From Deltaproteobacteria bacterium (GTDB lineage Bacteria; Desulfobacterota; Desulfobacteria; Desulfobacterales; SURF-15): a stretch of DNA of 39,618 nt. Positions 32,896-39,618 of this stretch are shown here, in pieces. The position numbers and the translations under genes are program-made. The stretch spans positions 2,740 to 42,357 of the forward strand of contig JAHEHB010000002.1 in NCBI GenBank assembly GCA_024644775.1, given 5' to 3'. Numbering within the stretch: position 1 is the first letter of the stretch; each line of letters starts with the position of its first letter. The notes beneath the pieces were generated by a model. It made no database searches and was not told the origin of the DNA. It worked only from the letters and a program-made list of their open reading frames with translations.

Positions 32896-33975
32896 ATGGT
32901 CTACTATCTTTTATATCCACTTCACACATCCATATCGGTTTTCAATGTATTCCGATACATTACGTTCCGAACAATCTACGCAAGCATCACCGCTTTTCTT
33001 ATCTGTTGTATTCTGGGCCCCTGGGTTATCCGTAGACTCGCAGATTTACAAATCGGTCAATTTGTCAGAGACGATGGACCCGAGTCACATTTTCAAAAAG
33101 CGGGAACCCCCACGATGGGGGGTGCGTTAATTCTATTTGCCATCGTCGTCTCCACGCTTCTTTGGACGATTTTAACAAACGCGTATGTCTGGATCGCGCT
33201 GTTTGTCACCGTTGGTTATGGTCTCATCGGCTTTATCGATGACTACCTGATGCAAATAAAAAAACGCAGCCAGGGGCTTACGGTGCGAAAAAAACTACTG
33301 TTGCAACTCGCCTTTGCAATCGTGACCGGTATCTTTGTTTTTGCGAGGCCCGATTTTGACACACGGGTGGCCATACCGTTTTTTAAAAAGATTTCACCGG
33401 ATCTCGGCTGGGGATACGTTCTTTTTGCTGCGTTGGTCATTGTGGGAACTTCCAATGCGGTGAACCTCACCGATGGGCTGGATGGGCTTGCCGTCGGTCC
33501 CGCGATTATTGTCGCAGCAACTTACATGATTTTCGCCTATATCGCCGGGCATGTCAGAATCTCAAATTATTTGCAGATCAACTACGTTGCAGGCAGCGGA
33601 GAGATCGCGGTCTTTTGCGGCGCCATAGCAGGCGCCGGGTTTGGTTTTCTTTGGTTTAACACCTATCCGGCACAGGTATTCATGGGAGATGTCGGATCGC
33701 TTTCTTTGGGGGGCGCGCTGGGTGCAGTAGCGGTCATCACCAAGCAGGAAATCCTGTTAGCTGTGGTGGGCGGTCTCTTTGTGGTTGAGGCGTTGTCGGT
33801 CATTTTTCAGGTTGGCTTTTTTAAAATGACCCATGGGCGCCGGATTTTTAAAATGGCGCCGCTTCATCACCACTTTGAGCTAAAGGGATGGCCGGAGCCG
33901 AAAGTGATTGTGCGATTTTGGATTATTGCCGTCATATTGGCACTGATATCCATGAGCACGCTGAAACTGAGATAA
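32896..33975 (+). CDS. mraY: Phospho-N-acetylmuramoyl-pentapeptide transferase MraY
   Basis: Integral membrane enzyme of 359 residues that transfers phospho-MurNAc-pentapeptide to undecaprenyl phosphate, giving lipid I. About ten hydrophobic helices and the conserved aspartate-rich motifs are present: [33 protein letters not shown] and [15 protein letters not shown], plus the C-terminal [17 protein letters not shown]. The length is normal for MraY. Upstream is murF; downstream is a spacer of 206 bp that holds an inverted-repeat element. Confidence 0.97.
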   Translation: MVYYLLYPLHTSISVFNVFRYITFRTIYASITAFLICCILGPWVIRRLADLQIGQFVRDDGPESHFQKAGTPTMGGALILFAIVVSTLLWTILTNAYVWIALFVTVGYGLIGFIDDYLMQIKKRSQGLTVRKKLLLQLAFAIVTGIFVFARPDFDTRVAIPFFKKISPDLGWGYVLFAALVIVGTSNAVNLTDGLDGLAVGPAIIVAATYMIFAYIAGHVRISNYLQINYVAGSGEIAVFCGAIAGAGFGFLWFNTYPAQVFMGDVGSLSLGGALGAVAVITKQEILLAVVGGLFVVEALSVIFQVGFFKMTHGRRIFKMAPLHHHFELKGWPEPKVIVRFWIIAVILALISMSTLKLR

Positions 33976-34023
33976 CCAAGGTGCAAGGAAGGGTGCAAGG
34001 GGGTGAGGCCCCAGGATTCTACG

Positions 34024-34174
34024 GTTACGTGTTACCCCTTGCGGGTTGCGAGTATTTATCGTTATGAACGCTAAACCAACACTAAATTCGGTCAGTGCCT
34101 TTAACGTTTATTAACTTTTAACCACCATAGATCCGGCTAGGGCATCTCGCAACCCGCAATGGGTCATACGTAAC
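34024..34174. repeat. Inverted-repeat element in the mraY-murD spacer (MITE-like)
   Basis: Arms 34024-34052 and 34146-34174 match in 26 of 29 positions as inverted repeats (core TTGCGGGTTGCGAG). The 93-bp loop has no coding content. The right arm ends only 7 bp before the murD ATG, so it forms the murD upstream region. A different family from the repeats at 5792 and 27441. Confidence 0.7.
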
Positions 34175-34181
34175 ACAGAGC

Positions 34182-35528
34182 ATGGAGCTTGAAAAGAAAA
34201 ATATTCTTGTCGTGGGAGTCGGTGTCACAGGACTTGCGGCGGCAAGATTCTTAAAAACAAGAGGTGCATGCGTAACGGTGACAGATACCGCTTCAAAAGC
34301 GGAACTTGGGGATGTCGTAACCGAAATCAAAGCCATGGGGATCCAGCTGGAGTTCGGGGATCATCGAACCAAAGCCTTTACGGAAGCGGATCTGATTGTA
34401 TTGAGTCCCGGGGTTTCCGATTCTCTTCCGTCGCTTCAGGGGGCAAGGGATAAAGGAATTCCCATACTGGGTGAAGTCGAACTGGCGTCCCGATTTATCA
34501 GGGAACCGATTATCGCGGTAACCGGCACAAACGGTAAGACGACAACCACAACGCTATTGGGGGAGATGCTCAAGGCCTCTGGTTTTACGGTATTTGTGGG
34601 TGGAAACATCGGCACCCCGTTAATTCGCTATGTTGAAAAAGGTGAAAAAGCCCAAATGATTGTCGCTGAAGTGAGCAGCTTTCAACTCGATACCATTGAG
34701 ACATTTCGGCCGAAAATCGGTGTTCTGCTGAATATCACCGAAGATCATCTGGACCGATATGCGGATTTCAAAGAATATGCAAATGCAAAGGGCCGGATAT
34801 TTGAAAATCAAAAAACGACAGATACGGCTGTCTTAAACGGCGCCGATGCCGACGTGATGCGTATCAGCAAAAACGTTCGAAGCAGAAAATGGTTTTTTAA
34901 TGCCCCGTCGATGAAACAGGCAGGCGCCACCATCGATGCAGACAGAATCGTTTGCCACGTGGGTACCCGGCAAGATCTACATATCGAGCGCGCCATGGTC
35001 AAGATTTGGGGGCATCACAATGCGGAAAACGTCGCAGCCGCCAGCCTGGCCACCCTGGCAGCCGAAGGCAATATGGGGGGTATTCAGACAGCGATAAAAC
35101 GCTTTCGCGGACTGCCCCATCGGATGGAGTATGTTGCCACAAAACATCGGATTCGGTTTTTCAACGATTCCAAGGCGACAAATATCGACGCTGTTAAAAA
35201 GGCATTATGTGCCTTTAAAGAACCCGTGATCCTGATCATGGGCGGTCGGGATAAAGGCGGTAATTTTAAGGCACTCAAAACTCACATTCAGAGGCATGTA
35301 AAAAAACTGGTGCTTATGGGAGAAGCCGCTTCTACCATCGAAGCCGTTCTTGGGAACGTCACGCACACAAAGACGGTTGCCACTATGCACCGCGCGATTC
35401 TCAGTGCCCGTGAGGCGGCTTCGCCGGGGGAGGTGGTTTTGCTTTCTCCTGGATGTACGAGTTTCGATCAGTATGGCAATTACGAGGAACGAGGCGAAGA
35501 TTTCTGCAAAGTCGTTCATAGTTTATAA
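34182..35528 (+). CDS. murD: UDP-MurNAc-L-alanine--D-glutamate ligase MurD
   Basis: Cytoplasmic ligase of 448 residues adding D-Glu to UDP-MurNAc-L-Ala. N-terminal Rossmann start NILVVGVGVTGLAAARFLK, LIVLSPGVSDSLPSL, ATP loop AVTGTNGKTTTTTLLGE (112-128), GNIGTPL, NITEDHLDRY, HNAENVAAA, NDSKATNID and GGRDKGGNF are all typical. The ribosome binding site is poor (CAGAG), because the right arm of an inverted-repeat element lies immediately upstream. Followed after 21 bp by ftsW. Confidence 0.97.
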   Translation: MELEKKNILVVGVGVTGLAAARFLKTRGACVTVTDTASKAELGDVVTEIKAMGIQLEFGDHRTKAFTEADLIVLSPGVSDSLPSLQGARDKGIPILGEVELASRFIREPIIAVTGTNGKTTTTTLLGEMLKASGFTVFVGGNIGTPLIRYVEKGEKAQMIVAEVSSFQLDTIETFRPKIGVLLNITEDHLDRYADFKEYANAKGRIFENQKTTDTAVLNGADADVMRISKNVRSRKWFFNAPSMKQAGATIDADRIVCHVGTRQDLHIERAMVKIWGHHNAENVAAASLATLAAEGNMGGIQTAIKRFRGLPHRMEYVATKHRIRFFNDSKATNIDAVKKALCAFKEPVILIMGGRDKGGNFKALKTHIQRHVKKLVLMGEAASTIEAVLGNVTHTKTVATMHRAILSAREAASPGEVVLLSPGCTSFDQYGNYEERGEDFCKVVHSL

Positions 35529-35549
35529 CCGGAGAAGATAGGATACCCC

Positions 35550-36665
35550 ATGGCGGCAGCCACTCAAGGAAGTAAAATTCTCGCATACGATGCGAAACTG
35601 TTGTTTCCAACCCTGCTGCTGGTGGGAATTGGAGTGGTAATGGTTTATAGTGCAAGTTCTGCCCTTGCCTTCAAAAAATTTGGCTCCGAATATCATTTCC
35701 TCAAGAAACAAGCGGTTTTTGCATTGCTCGGTATGCTGGCATTGGTGTCTTATGGGCACATTCCGTATCGTTTCCATCGAATTGTCGTCTATCCGCTACT
35801 GGGTATCGCATTGGGATGCCTTATCGCCGTTCAGTTTACAAATTGGGGAGTTTCCGCCGGCGGCTCATCGAGGTGGCTTCGATTGGGTGAGTTTTCCTTC
35901 CAGCCCTCTGAATTGGCACGCTTAGCGCTCATCGTCTATCTGGCGTACTCCTTGGACAAAAAGAGGGAAAAACTCAAAGATTTCTATGTCGGATTTTTGC
36001 CCCATGTATTGGTGTTGGGTACGTTGAGCGTATTTATTCTTCTTCAACCGGATTTTGGTTCAGTCGTCATTCTGGGTGCCATTACATGGATAATGATGTT
36101 TGTGGGAGGCGCCCGTTTGCACCACCTTATTGCGTCGTTGTTGGTGCTGATTCCCTTTCTCTATGCGTTTATGATGACTGCAGAATATCGTTTCAAACGC
36201 CTTATGAGTTTTCTGGATCCCTGGCAGCATTCTTCCAATGAGGGGTACCAGATTATTCATTCCATGATGGCTTTCGGTACCGGTGGAATTTGGGGAGTGG
36301 GAATCGGTAAAGGCTATCAGAAACTCTTCTATCTACCGGAGCCTCATACGGATTTTATCTTTTCGGTGATCGGTGAAGAACTCGGACTCTTGGGTGTTAT
36401 GGCCATTATGGGCCTATATGCAGTAATTGTATGGCGGGGTATTTGTATCGCGCGCAATGCCGGTGATGTCTATGGATCGTTTCTCGGGTTTGGGCTGACG
36501 GTGGCCATCGGACTCCAGGTGTGTGTGAATATGGGAGTCACGCTGGGACTTTTACCCACTAAAGGACTCGCGTTACCATTTTTGAGTTACGGGGGTACCT
36601 CCCTTTTGATCAATATGGCATCCATTGGAATACTTATGAACATTGGCGCCACTCGCTCTAAATGA
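35550..36665 (+). CDS. ftsW: Septal peptidoglycan glycosyltransferase FtsW
   Basis: SEDS-family membrane protein of 371 residues with about ten helices that polymerises lipid II at the septum together with FtsI. Visible family sequences include VGIGVVMVYSASSALAFKKF, QPDFGSVVILGAITWIMMFV, WQHSSNEGYQIIHSMMAFGT, FIFSVIGEELGLLG and PTKGLALPFLSYGGTSLLIN. It could in principle be RodA, but its place between murD and murG identifies it as FtsW. The start ATG has GGAGAAG upstream. Confidence 0.95.
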   Translation: MAAATQGSKILAYDAKLLFPTLLLVGIGVVMVYSASSALAFKKFGSEYHFLKKQAVFALLGMLALVSYGHIPYRFHRIVVYPLLGIALGCLIAVQFTNWGVSAGGSSRWLRLGEFSFQPSELARLALIVYLAYSLDKKREKLKDFYVGFLPHVLVLGTLSVFILLQPDFGSVVILGAITWIMMFVGGARLHHLIASLLVLIPFLYAFMMTAEYRFKRLMSFLDPWQHSSNEGYQIIHSMMAFGTGGIWGVGIGKGYQKLFYLPEPHTDFIFSVIGEELGLLGVMAIMGLYAVIVWRGICIARNAGDVYGSFLGFGLTVAIGLQVCVNMGVTLGLLPTKGLALPFLSYGGTSLLINMASIGILMNIGATRSK

Positions 36666-36677
36666 ACAGAAGACAAC

Positions 36678-37823
36678 ATGATGCAAAACAGCGTATCAGG
36701 CGGTATGTGTATTGTCTTCGCCGGTGGCGGAACGGGGGGTCACCTTTTTCCGGGGATCGCGATTGCCCAGGAATTTATCAGTCTAGAATCCAACACCCGG
36801 GTGATCTTTATTGGTACGGGAAAGCCCATTGAAACATCGGTTCTGGCTGAACATGGTTTTCCACACAAACGAATATCAGCCGAGGGAATAAAAGGACATA
36901 CATGGTGGCAGAAATTGCGGTCCGTTTCTAAATTGCCCATAGGGTTTCTAAAATCGGTTTATATCCTGTGGCGGTTTCATCCGCATCTTGTGGTGGGCCT
37001 CGGAGGCTATTCTGCGGCACCGGTGGTTGCGGCCGCCTGGTTGATGAGATGTAAGATCGTACTTCAGGAACAAAATATATTACCCGGTATTACAAACCGA
37101 ATGTTGGCGCCATTGGCCGACCGGATCTTTGTGTCCTTTGATACGACAGAGACGAAATTCAACAAGGACAAGGTTCGCTTTATGGGAAACCCTATTCGAA
37201 AGGAATTGGTTCAGTGTGACCGAAAAGAGCGATCTATAGATTCAATAGATTCTGGAGATTCTGGCGATCATGGGAAAAAGACATTTACCATTTTAGTCCT
37301 TGGAGGCAGCCAAGGGGCGCATCGTATTAATATTGCAATGATAGAAGTGCTCGGACACCTACGCGATAAAAATCGTTTTCATTTTATTCATCAGACCGGC
37401 AGCGCCGATGAAAAAACGGTAACGGGCGGTTACCGACAGCAGGCGGTTTCCTTCTTCGTTCAAGCATTTTTTAATGACATGGCATCATTGTTTCAAAAAA
37501 CAGACATGGTTATTTGCAGGGCTGGGGCCACCACAATAGCGGAGGTGACCGCTGTGGGGCTGGCGGCGATTTTTATTCCGTTTCCCTTTGCAGCCGATAA
37601 CCATCAGGTGCTAAATGCCCGGCATCTGGAAAAAACAGGGGCTGCGGAAGTGATCCTGGAAGAAGCGCTCAACGGCCATCTTTTGGCTGAAAGAATCGAT
37701 TACTATGCTGACAATCCGGACGTACTTTGTCAGATGGCGGAAAAAGCGAAAGGTCTTGGAAAACCGGAAGCAGCGAAAGCCATTGCAGAGGACTGTTATC
37801 GGTTGATTAAAGGAGATGGATAA
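36678..37823 (+). CDS. murG: UDP-GlcNAc--lipid I N-acetylglucosamine transferase MurG
   Basis: Peripheral membrane GT28 glycosyltransferase that converts lipid I to lipid II, 381 residues. Motifs: FAGGGTGGHLFPGIAIAQEF (14-33), GLGGYSAAPVVAAAWL, QEQNILPGITNRML, LVLGGSQGAHRIN and the C-terminal ICRAGATTIAEVTAVGLAAI. Between the two Rossmann domains there is an Asp/Ser-rich linker (RSIDSIDSGDSGDHGKK) not typical of MurG, encoded by a short DNA tandem repeat at 37238-37273. Two adjacent ATG codons (36678, 36681) could serve as the start. Confidence 0.96.
   Translation: MMQNSVSGGMCIVFAGGGTGGHLFPGIAIAQEFISLESNTRVIFIGTGKPIETSVLAEHGFPHKRISAEGIKGHTWWQKLRSVSKLPIGFLKSVYILWRFHPHLVVGLGGYSAAPVVAAAWLMRCKIVLQEQNILPGITNRMLAPLADRIFVSFDTTETKFNKDKVRFMGNPIRKELVQCDRKERSIDSIDSGDSGDHGKKTFTILVLGGSQGAHRINIAMIEVLGHLRDKNRFHFIHQTGSADEKTVTGGYRQQAVSFFVQAFFNDMASLFQKTDMVICRAGATTIAEVTAVGLAAIFIPFPFAADNHQVLNARHLEKTGAAEVILEEALNGHLLAERIDYYADNPDVLCQMAEKAKGLGKPEAAKAIAEDCYRLIKGDG
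37238..37273 (+). repeat. 9-bp tandem repeat inside murG
   Basis: AGATTCAAT, AGATTCTGG, AGATTCTGG and CGATCATGG follow each other with a 9-bp period and encode an SID/SGD tripeptide pattern. The unit length is a multiple of three, so copy-number change would leave the frame intact. Confidence 0.7.
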
Positions 37824-37897
37824 TTTTCGATTTTCGAAGTTCGGTTTTCGATTTATCGTTTCTGGAGACGTCAATTTGTTAATCAAAAATCAAAGAT
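37824..37897 (+). repeat. TTTTCGA-rich spacer between murG and murC
   Basis: TTTTCGA occurs at 37824, 37831 and 37845, followed by ATCAAAAATCAAAGAT. Short CGATTTTCGA-type spacer repeats of this kind are frequent in Desulfobacterota-like genomes. A related AAAATCGTAAATCGGAAAT stretch precedes murB (39384-39402). Confidence 0.4.
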
Positions 37898-39274
37898 ATG
37901 TATTTTAAAAAGTATCACATACACTTTGTGGGGATTGGTGGTATCGGCATGAGCGGCATTGCCGAGTTGCTCATCAACCTTGGCTACAAGGTCTCCGGTT
38001 CGGATGTAAAGACATCCGATATCACCGAACGGCTGCGGCAACTTAGCGGGTTTGTCTATTCCGGTCATTCGGCCGAACAGATTCAGGGTGCAGACGTGGT
38101 GGTTGTCTCTTCCGCCATCGACCCTAAAAATCCTGAAATTATCGCTGCCAACCACTCCTCGGTTCCGGTGATTTCAAGGGCGGAGATGCTCGCCGAGTTG
38201 ATGCGTTTAAAGTATAGCGTGGCTGTTGCGGGCGCACATGGAAAAACGTCGACCACCTCCATTATTGCTGCTGTCTTGGGCAAAGGCGGGCTCGATCCCA
38301 CCGTGGTAATTGGCGGAAAGCTTAAGAGTATTGACGCCAACGCCCTTCTCGGAGAAGGAGATTTTATCGTTGCAGAGGCCGATGAGAGCGACGGCTCTTT
38401 TCTTAAGATTTCTCCGACCATAGCGGTCGTCACCAACATCGATCGAGAACATTTGGATTATTATCATGATTTAGACGCGATTAAAAATGTATTTCTCGAT
38501 TTTATCGATAGGGTCCCCTTTTACGGGCTTTCGGTCCTGTGTTTAGATAATGACCCGATTCAAGATCTCATCCCGAAGATTAAAAAACGATTCACGACAT
38601 ACGGCATGACCTCGCAGGCGGATTTTCAAGCTAGAAATGTGATGGTTGAGGGCCTCAAAAGCCGATTTAACCTCTACCATCACGGAAAACAACTGGGGGA
38701 GATACGGCTGAATCTTCCGGGCGAGCACAATGTTTACAACGCAATGGCAAGTATTGCCGTGGGAAAAGAGTTAAATATTCCGTTTCCGATCATCAAGACA
38801 GCGCTTGAAACCCTGGAAGGCGTACAACGCCGCATGGAGGTCAAAGGAACCGTAAATGGGGTGACGATTGTAGATGACTACGGGCATCATCCCACAGAAA
38901 TTAAAACGACGTTGCAAGCTGTCAAAGATAGCTGGCCGGACTGCCGCATTGTTGTGGTGTTTCAACCCCATCGATATACACGAACCCAAGCACTCTTTGA
39001 TGAGTTTACCCGGGGGTTTTACCAATCGGATCTCCTCTATGTGCTGCCTATTTATTCGGCGGGTGAGGCGAAAATAGACGGGATCGATAGTCAACACTTA
39101 TGCGAGGGGATCAAAGCACACGGCCACAAGGAAGTCATTTACAAAGAAGGGTTTGAATCGGCCGTGTCAGCGTTAGAAAACACCCTAAGACCGGGAGATA
39201 TATTGTTGACCCTAGGGGCCGGGGATGTCTGGAAGGTGGGAGAAAAAATCCTGAAAGAAGGGGCGAGTGAATGA
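37898..39274 (+). CDS. murC: UDP-N-acetylmuramate--L-alanine ligase MurC
   Basis: First amino-acid ligase of peptidoglycan precursor synthesis, 458 residues. N-terminal HFVGIGGIGMSGIAELLINL, then VSSAIDPKNPEI, the ATP loop VAGAHGKTSTTSII (110-123), EADESDGSFL, TNIDREHLDYY, LPGEHNVYNAMAS, and DDYGHHPTEIKTTL identify MurC unambiguously. It ends with TGA overlapping an ATG of a short ORF. murB follows after 134 bp. Confidence 0.97.
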   Translation: MYFKKYHIHFVGIGGIGMSGIAELLINLGYKVSGSDVKTSDITERLRQLSGFVYSGHSAEQIQGADVVVVSSAIDPKNPEIIAANHSSVPVISRAEMLAELMRLKYSVAVAGAHGKTSTTSIIAAVLGKGGLDPTVVIGGKLKSIDANALLGEGDFIVAEADESDGSFLKISPTIAVVTNIDREHLDYYHDLDAIKNVFLDFIDRVPFYGLSVLCLDNDPIQDLIPKIKKRFTTYGMTSQADFQARNVMVEGLKSRFNLYHHGKQLGEIRLNLPGEHNVYNAMASIAVGKELNIPFPIIKTALETLEGVQRRMEVKGTVNGVTIVDDYGHHPTEIKTTLQAVKDSWPDCRIVVVFQPHRYTRTQALFDEFTRGFYQSDLLYVLPIYSAGEAKIDGIDSQHLCEGIKAHGHKEVIYKEGFESAVSALENTLRPGDILLTLGAGDVWKVGEKILKEGASE

Positions 39275-39393
39275 CAATGAGAAGACTTGCCGCCCATTGG
39301 TTGCCTGTTAAGGCTGCGGGTGTGTCTCATTTCGAAATTTTAATACTGATAGCGGGTACGAAAAGGTACCGTTCGAAAGTCGTAAAATCGTAA
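39271..39393 (+). CDS. Doubtful 40-codon ORF between murC and murB
   Basis: An ATG overlapping the murC stop (ATGA) opens a frame of 40 codons beginning MTMRRLAAHWLPVKAAGVSH and ending in a basic tail partly encoded by the repeat-like sequence before murB. No family is recognised; it may be chance or a remnant. Confidence 0.2.
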   Translation: MTMRRLAAHWLPVKAAGVSHFEILILIAGTKRYRSKVVKS

Positions 39394-39408
39394 ATCGGAA
39401 ATAAAGGT

Positions 39409-39618
39409 ATGGTTCTGGATGCATCGGCAAAAAATTGGCTGTTAAGCCGTTTTAGAGAATCGGTCAAATTCAACGAACCGATGTCCAAACATACGTCATT
39501 GCGAGTGGGTGGACCCGCTAACGTTTATATCGAACCGGAAACCATCCATAAACTCATGATGCTCATCGACTGGTCGGGGAAAAACAAAATACCCTATTTC
39601 GTAGTCGGTGCCGGTACG
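39409..39618 (+). CDS. murB: UDP-N-acetylenolpyruvoylglucosamine reductase MurB, 3' end missing
   Basis: The first 70 codons are present and the window ends inside the gene. FNEPMSKHTSLRVGGPANVY (residues 22-41) and PYFVVGAGT at the window edge match the N-terminal FAD-binding domain of MurB, the flavoenzyme that reduces UDP-GlcNAc-enolpyruvate to UDP-MurNAc with NADPH. ATAAAGGT precedes the ATG. Its place directly after murC is the standard dcw order. Confidence 0.93.
   Translation, partial: MVLDASAKNWLLSRFRESVKFNEPMSKHTSLRVGGPANVYIEPETIHKLMMLIDWSGKNKIPYFVVGAGT

Noticed and set aside
35550..36665. RodA instead of FtsW
   Set aside because: Both are SEDS proteins, but the position between murD and murG in the dcw cluster supports FtsW.

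Overview
The window looks like a chromosomal segment of a Gram-negative, meso-diaminopimelate-type anaerobe, most likely a Desulfobacterota (Desulfobacterales-like) bacterium. This is inferred from the combination of molybdenum hydroxylases with a tungstate transporter, a separately encoded PurH, a DAP-type MurE, and short inverted repeats in the spacers that I associate with that group. No rRNA, tRNA, CRISPR array, transposase or phage gene was recognised.

Region by region. (1) 1-5686, plus strand, GC-rich: the 3' end of an IorB-like molybdopterin subunit, then a promoter, a foldable leader and a complete three-subunit molybdenum hydroxylase (Tat-exported [2Fe-2S] subunit, molybdopterin subunit, FAD subunit with an extra cysteine loop), resembling the periplasmic aldehyde oxidase PaoABC. 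(2) 5687-6637: AT-rich spacer with a dispersed inverted repeat and an apparent fossil gene behind a good promoter and ribosome binding site. (3) 6638-11024, plus strand: a tungstate module consisting of an HTH/PBP-like regulator, tupA, a strong intrinsic terminator, tupB, tupC and a TiaS-like protein of unknown role. (4) 11156-12727, minus strand: a VapBC toxin-antitoxin pair beside gene debris, including a 3' remnant of an inositol-monophosphatase-family gene joined to an AT-rich ORF broken by a stop codon. (5) 13250-17427, minus strand: a YceI protein, a thioredoxin-like/YceI fusion and a CHASE2-SpoIIE phosphatase, apparently an envelope signalling operon. (6) 17776-21205, plus strand, AT-rich: a small YLDPGTGS membrane protein, a methyltransferase with an extra N-terminal region and a membrane sulfatase-like enzyme, probably an envelope-modification cassette. 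(7) 25721-21216, minus strand: MBL-fold hydrolase, PNPOx-like protein, HD hydrolase, the two halves of PurH as separate genes, and a seven-helix membrane protein. (8) 26018 to the end, plus strand: the division and cell-wall (dcw) cluster mraZ-rsmH-ftsL-ftsI-murE-murF-mraY-murD-ftsW-murG-murC-murB (murB cut by the window edge), with an MraZ-type operator in front and repeat elements in several spacers.

How the parts fit: region 3 takes up tungstate (perhaps also molybdate) and could supply the oxyanion for pterin cofactors of enzymes like those in region 1. Region 8 makes and polymerises peptidoglycan precursors at the septum. Regions 5 and 6 both point to the cell envelope. The candidates I find most worth following as undescribed systems are the TiaS-like protein tied to tungstate uptake, the YceI/Trx-like/CHASE2-phosphatase operon, the YLDPGTGS/methyltransferase/sulfatase cassette, and the structured leader of the hydroxylase operon. 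All of this was read by eye, without database searches or folding software.
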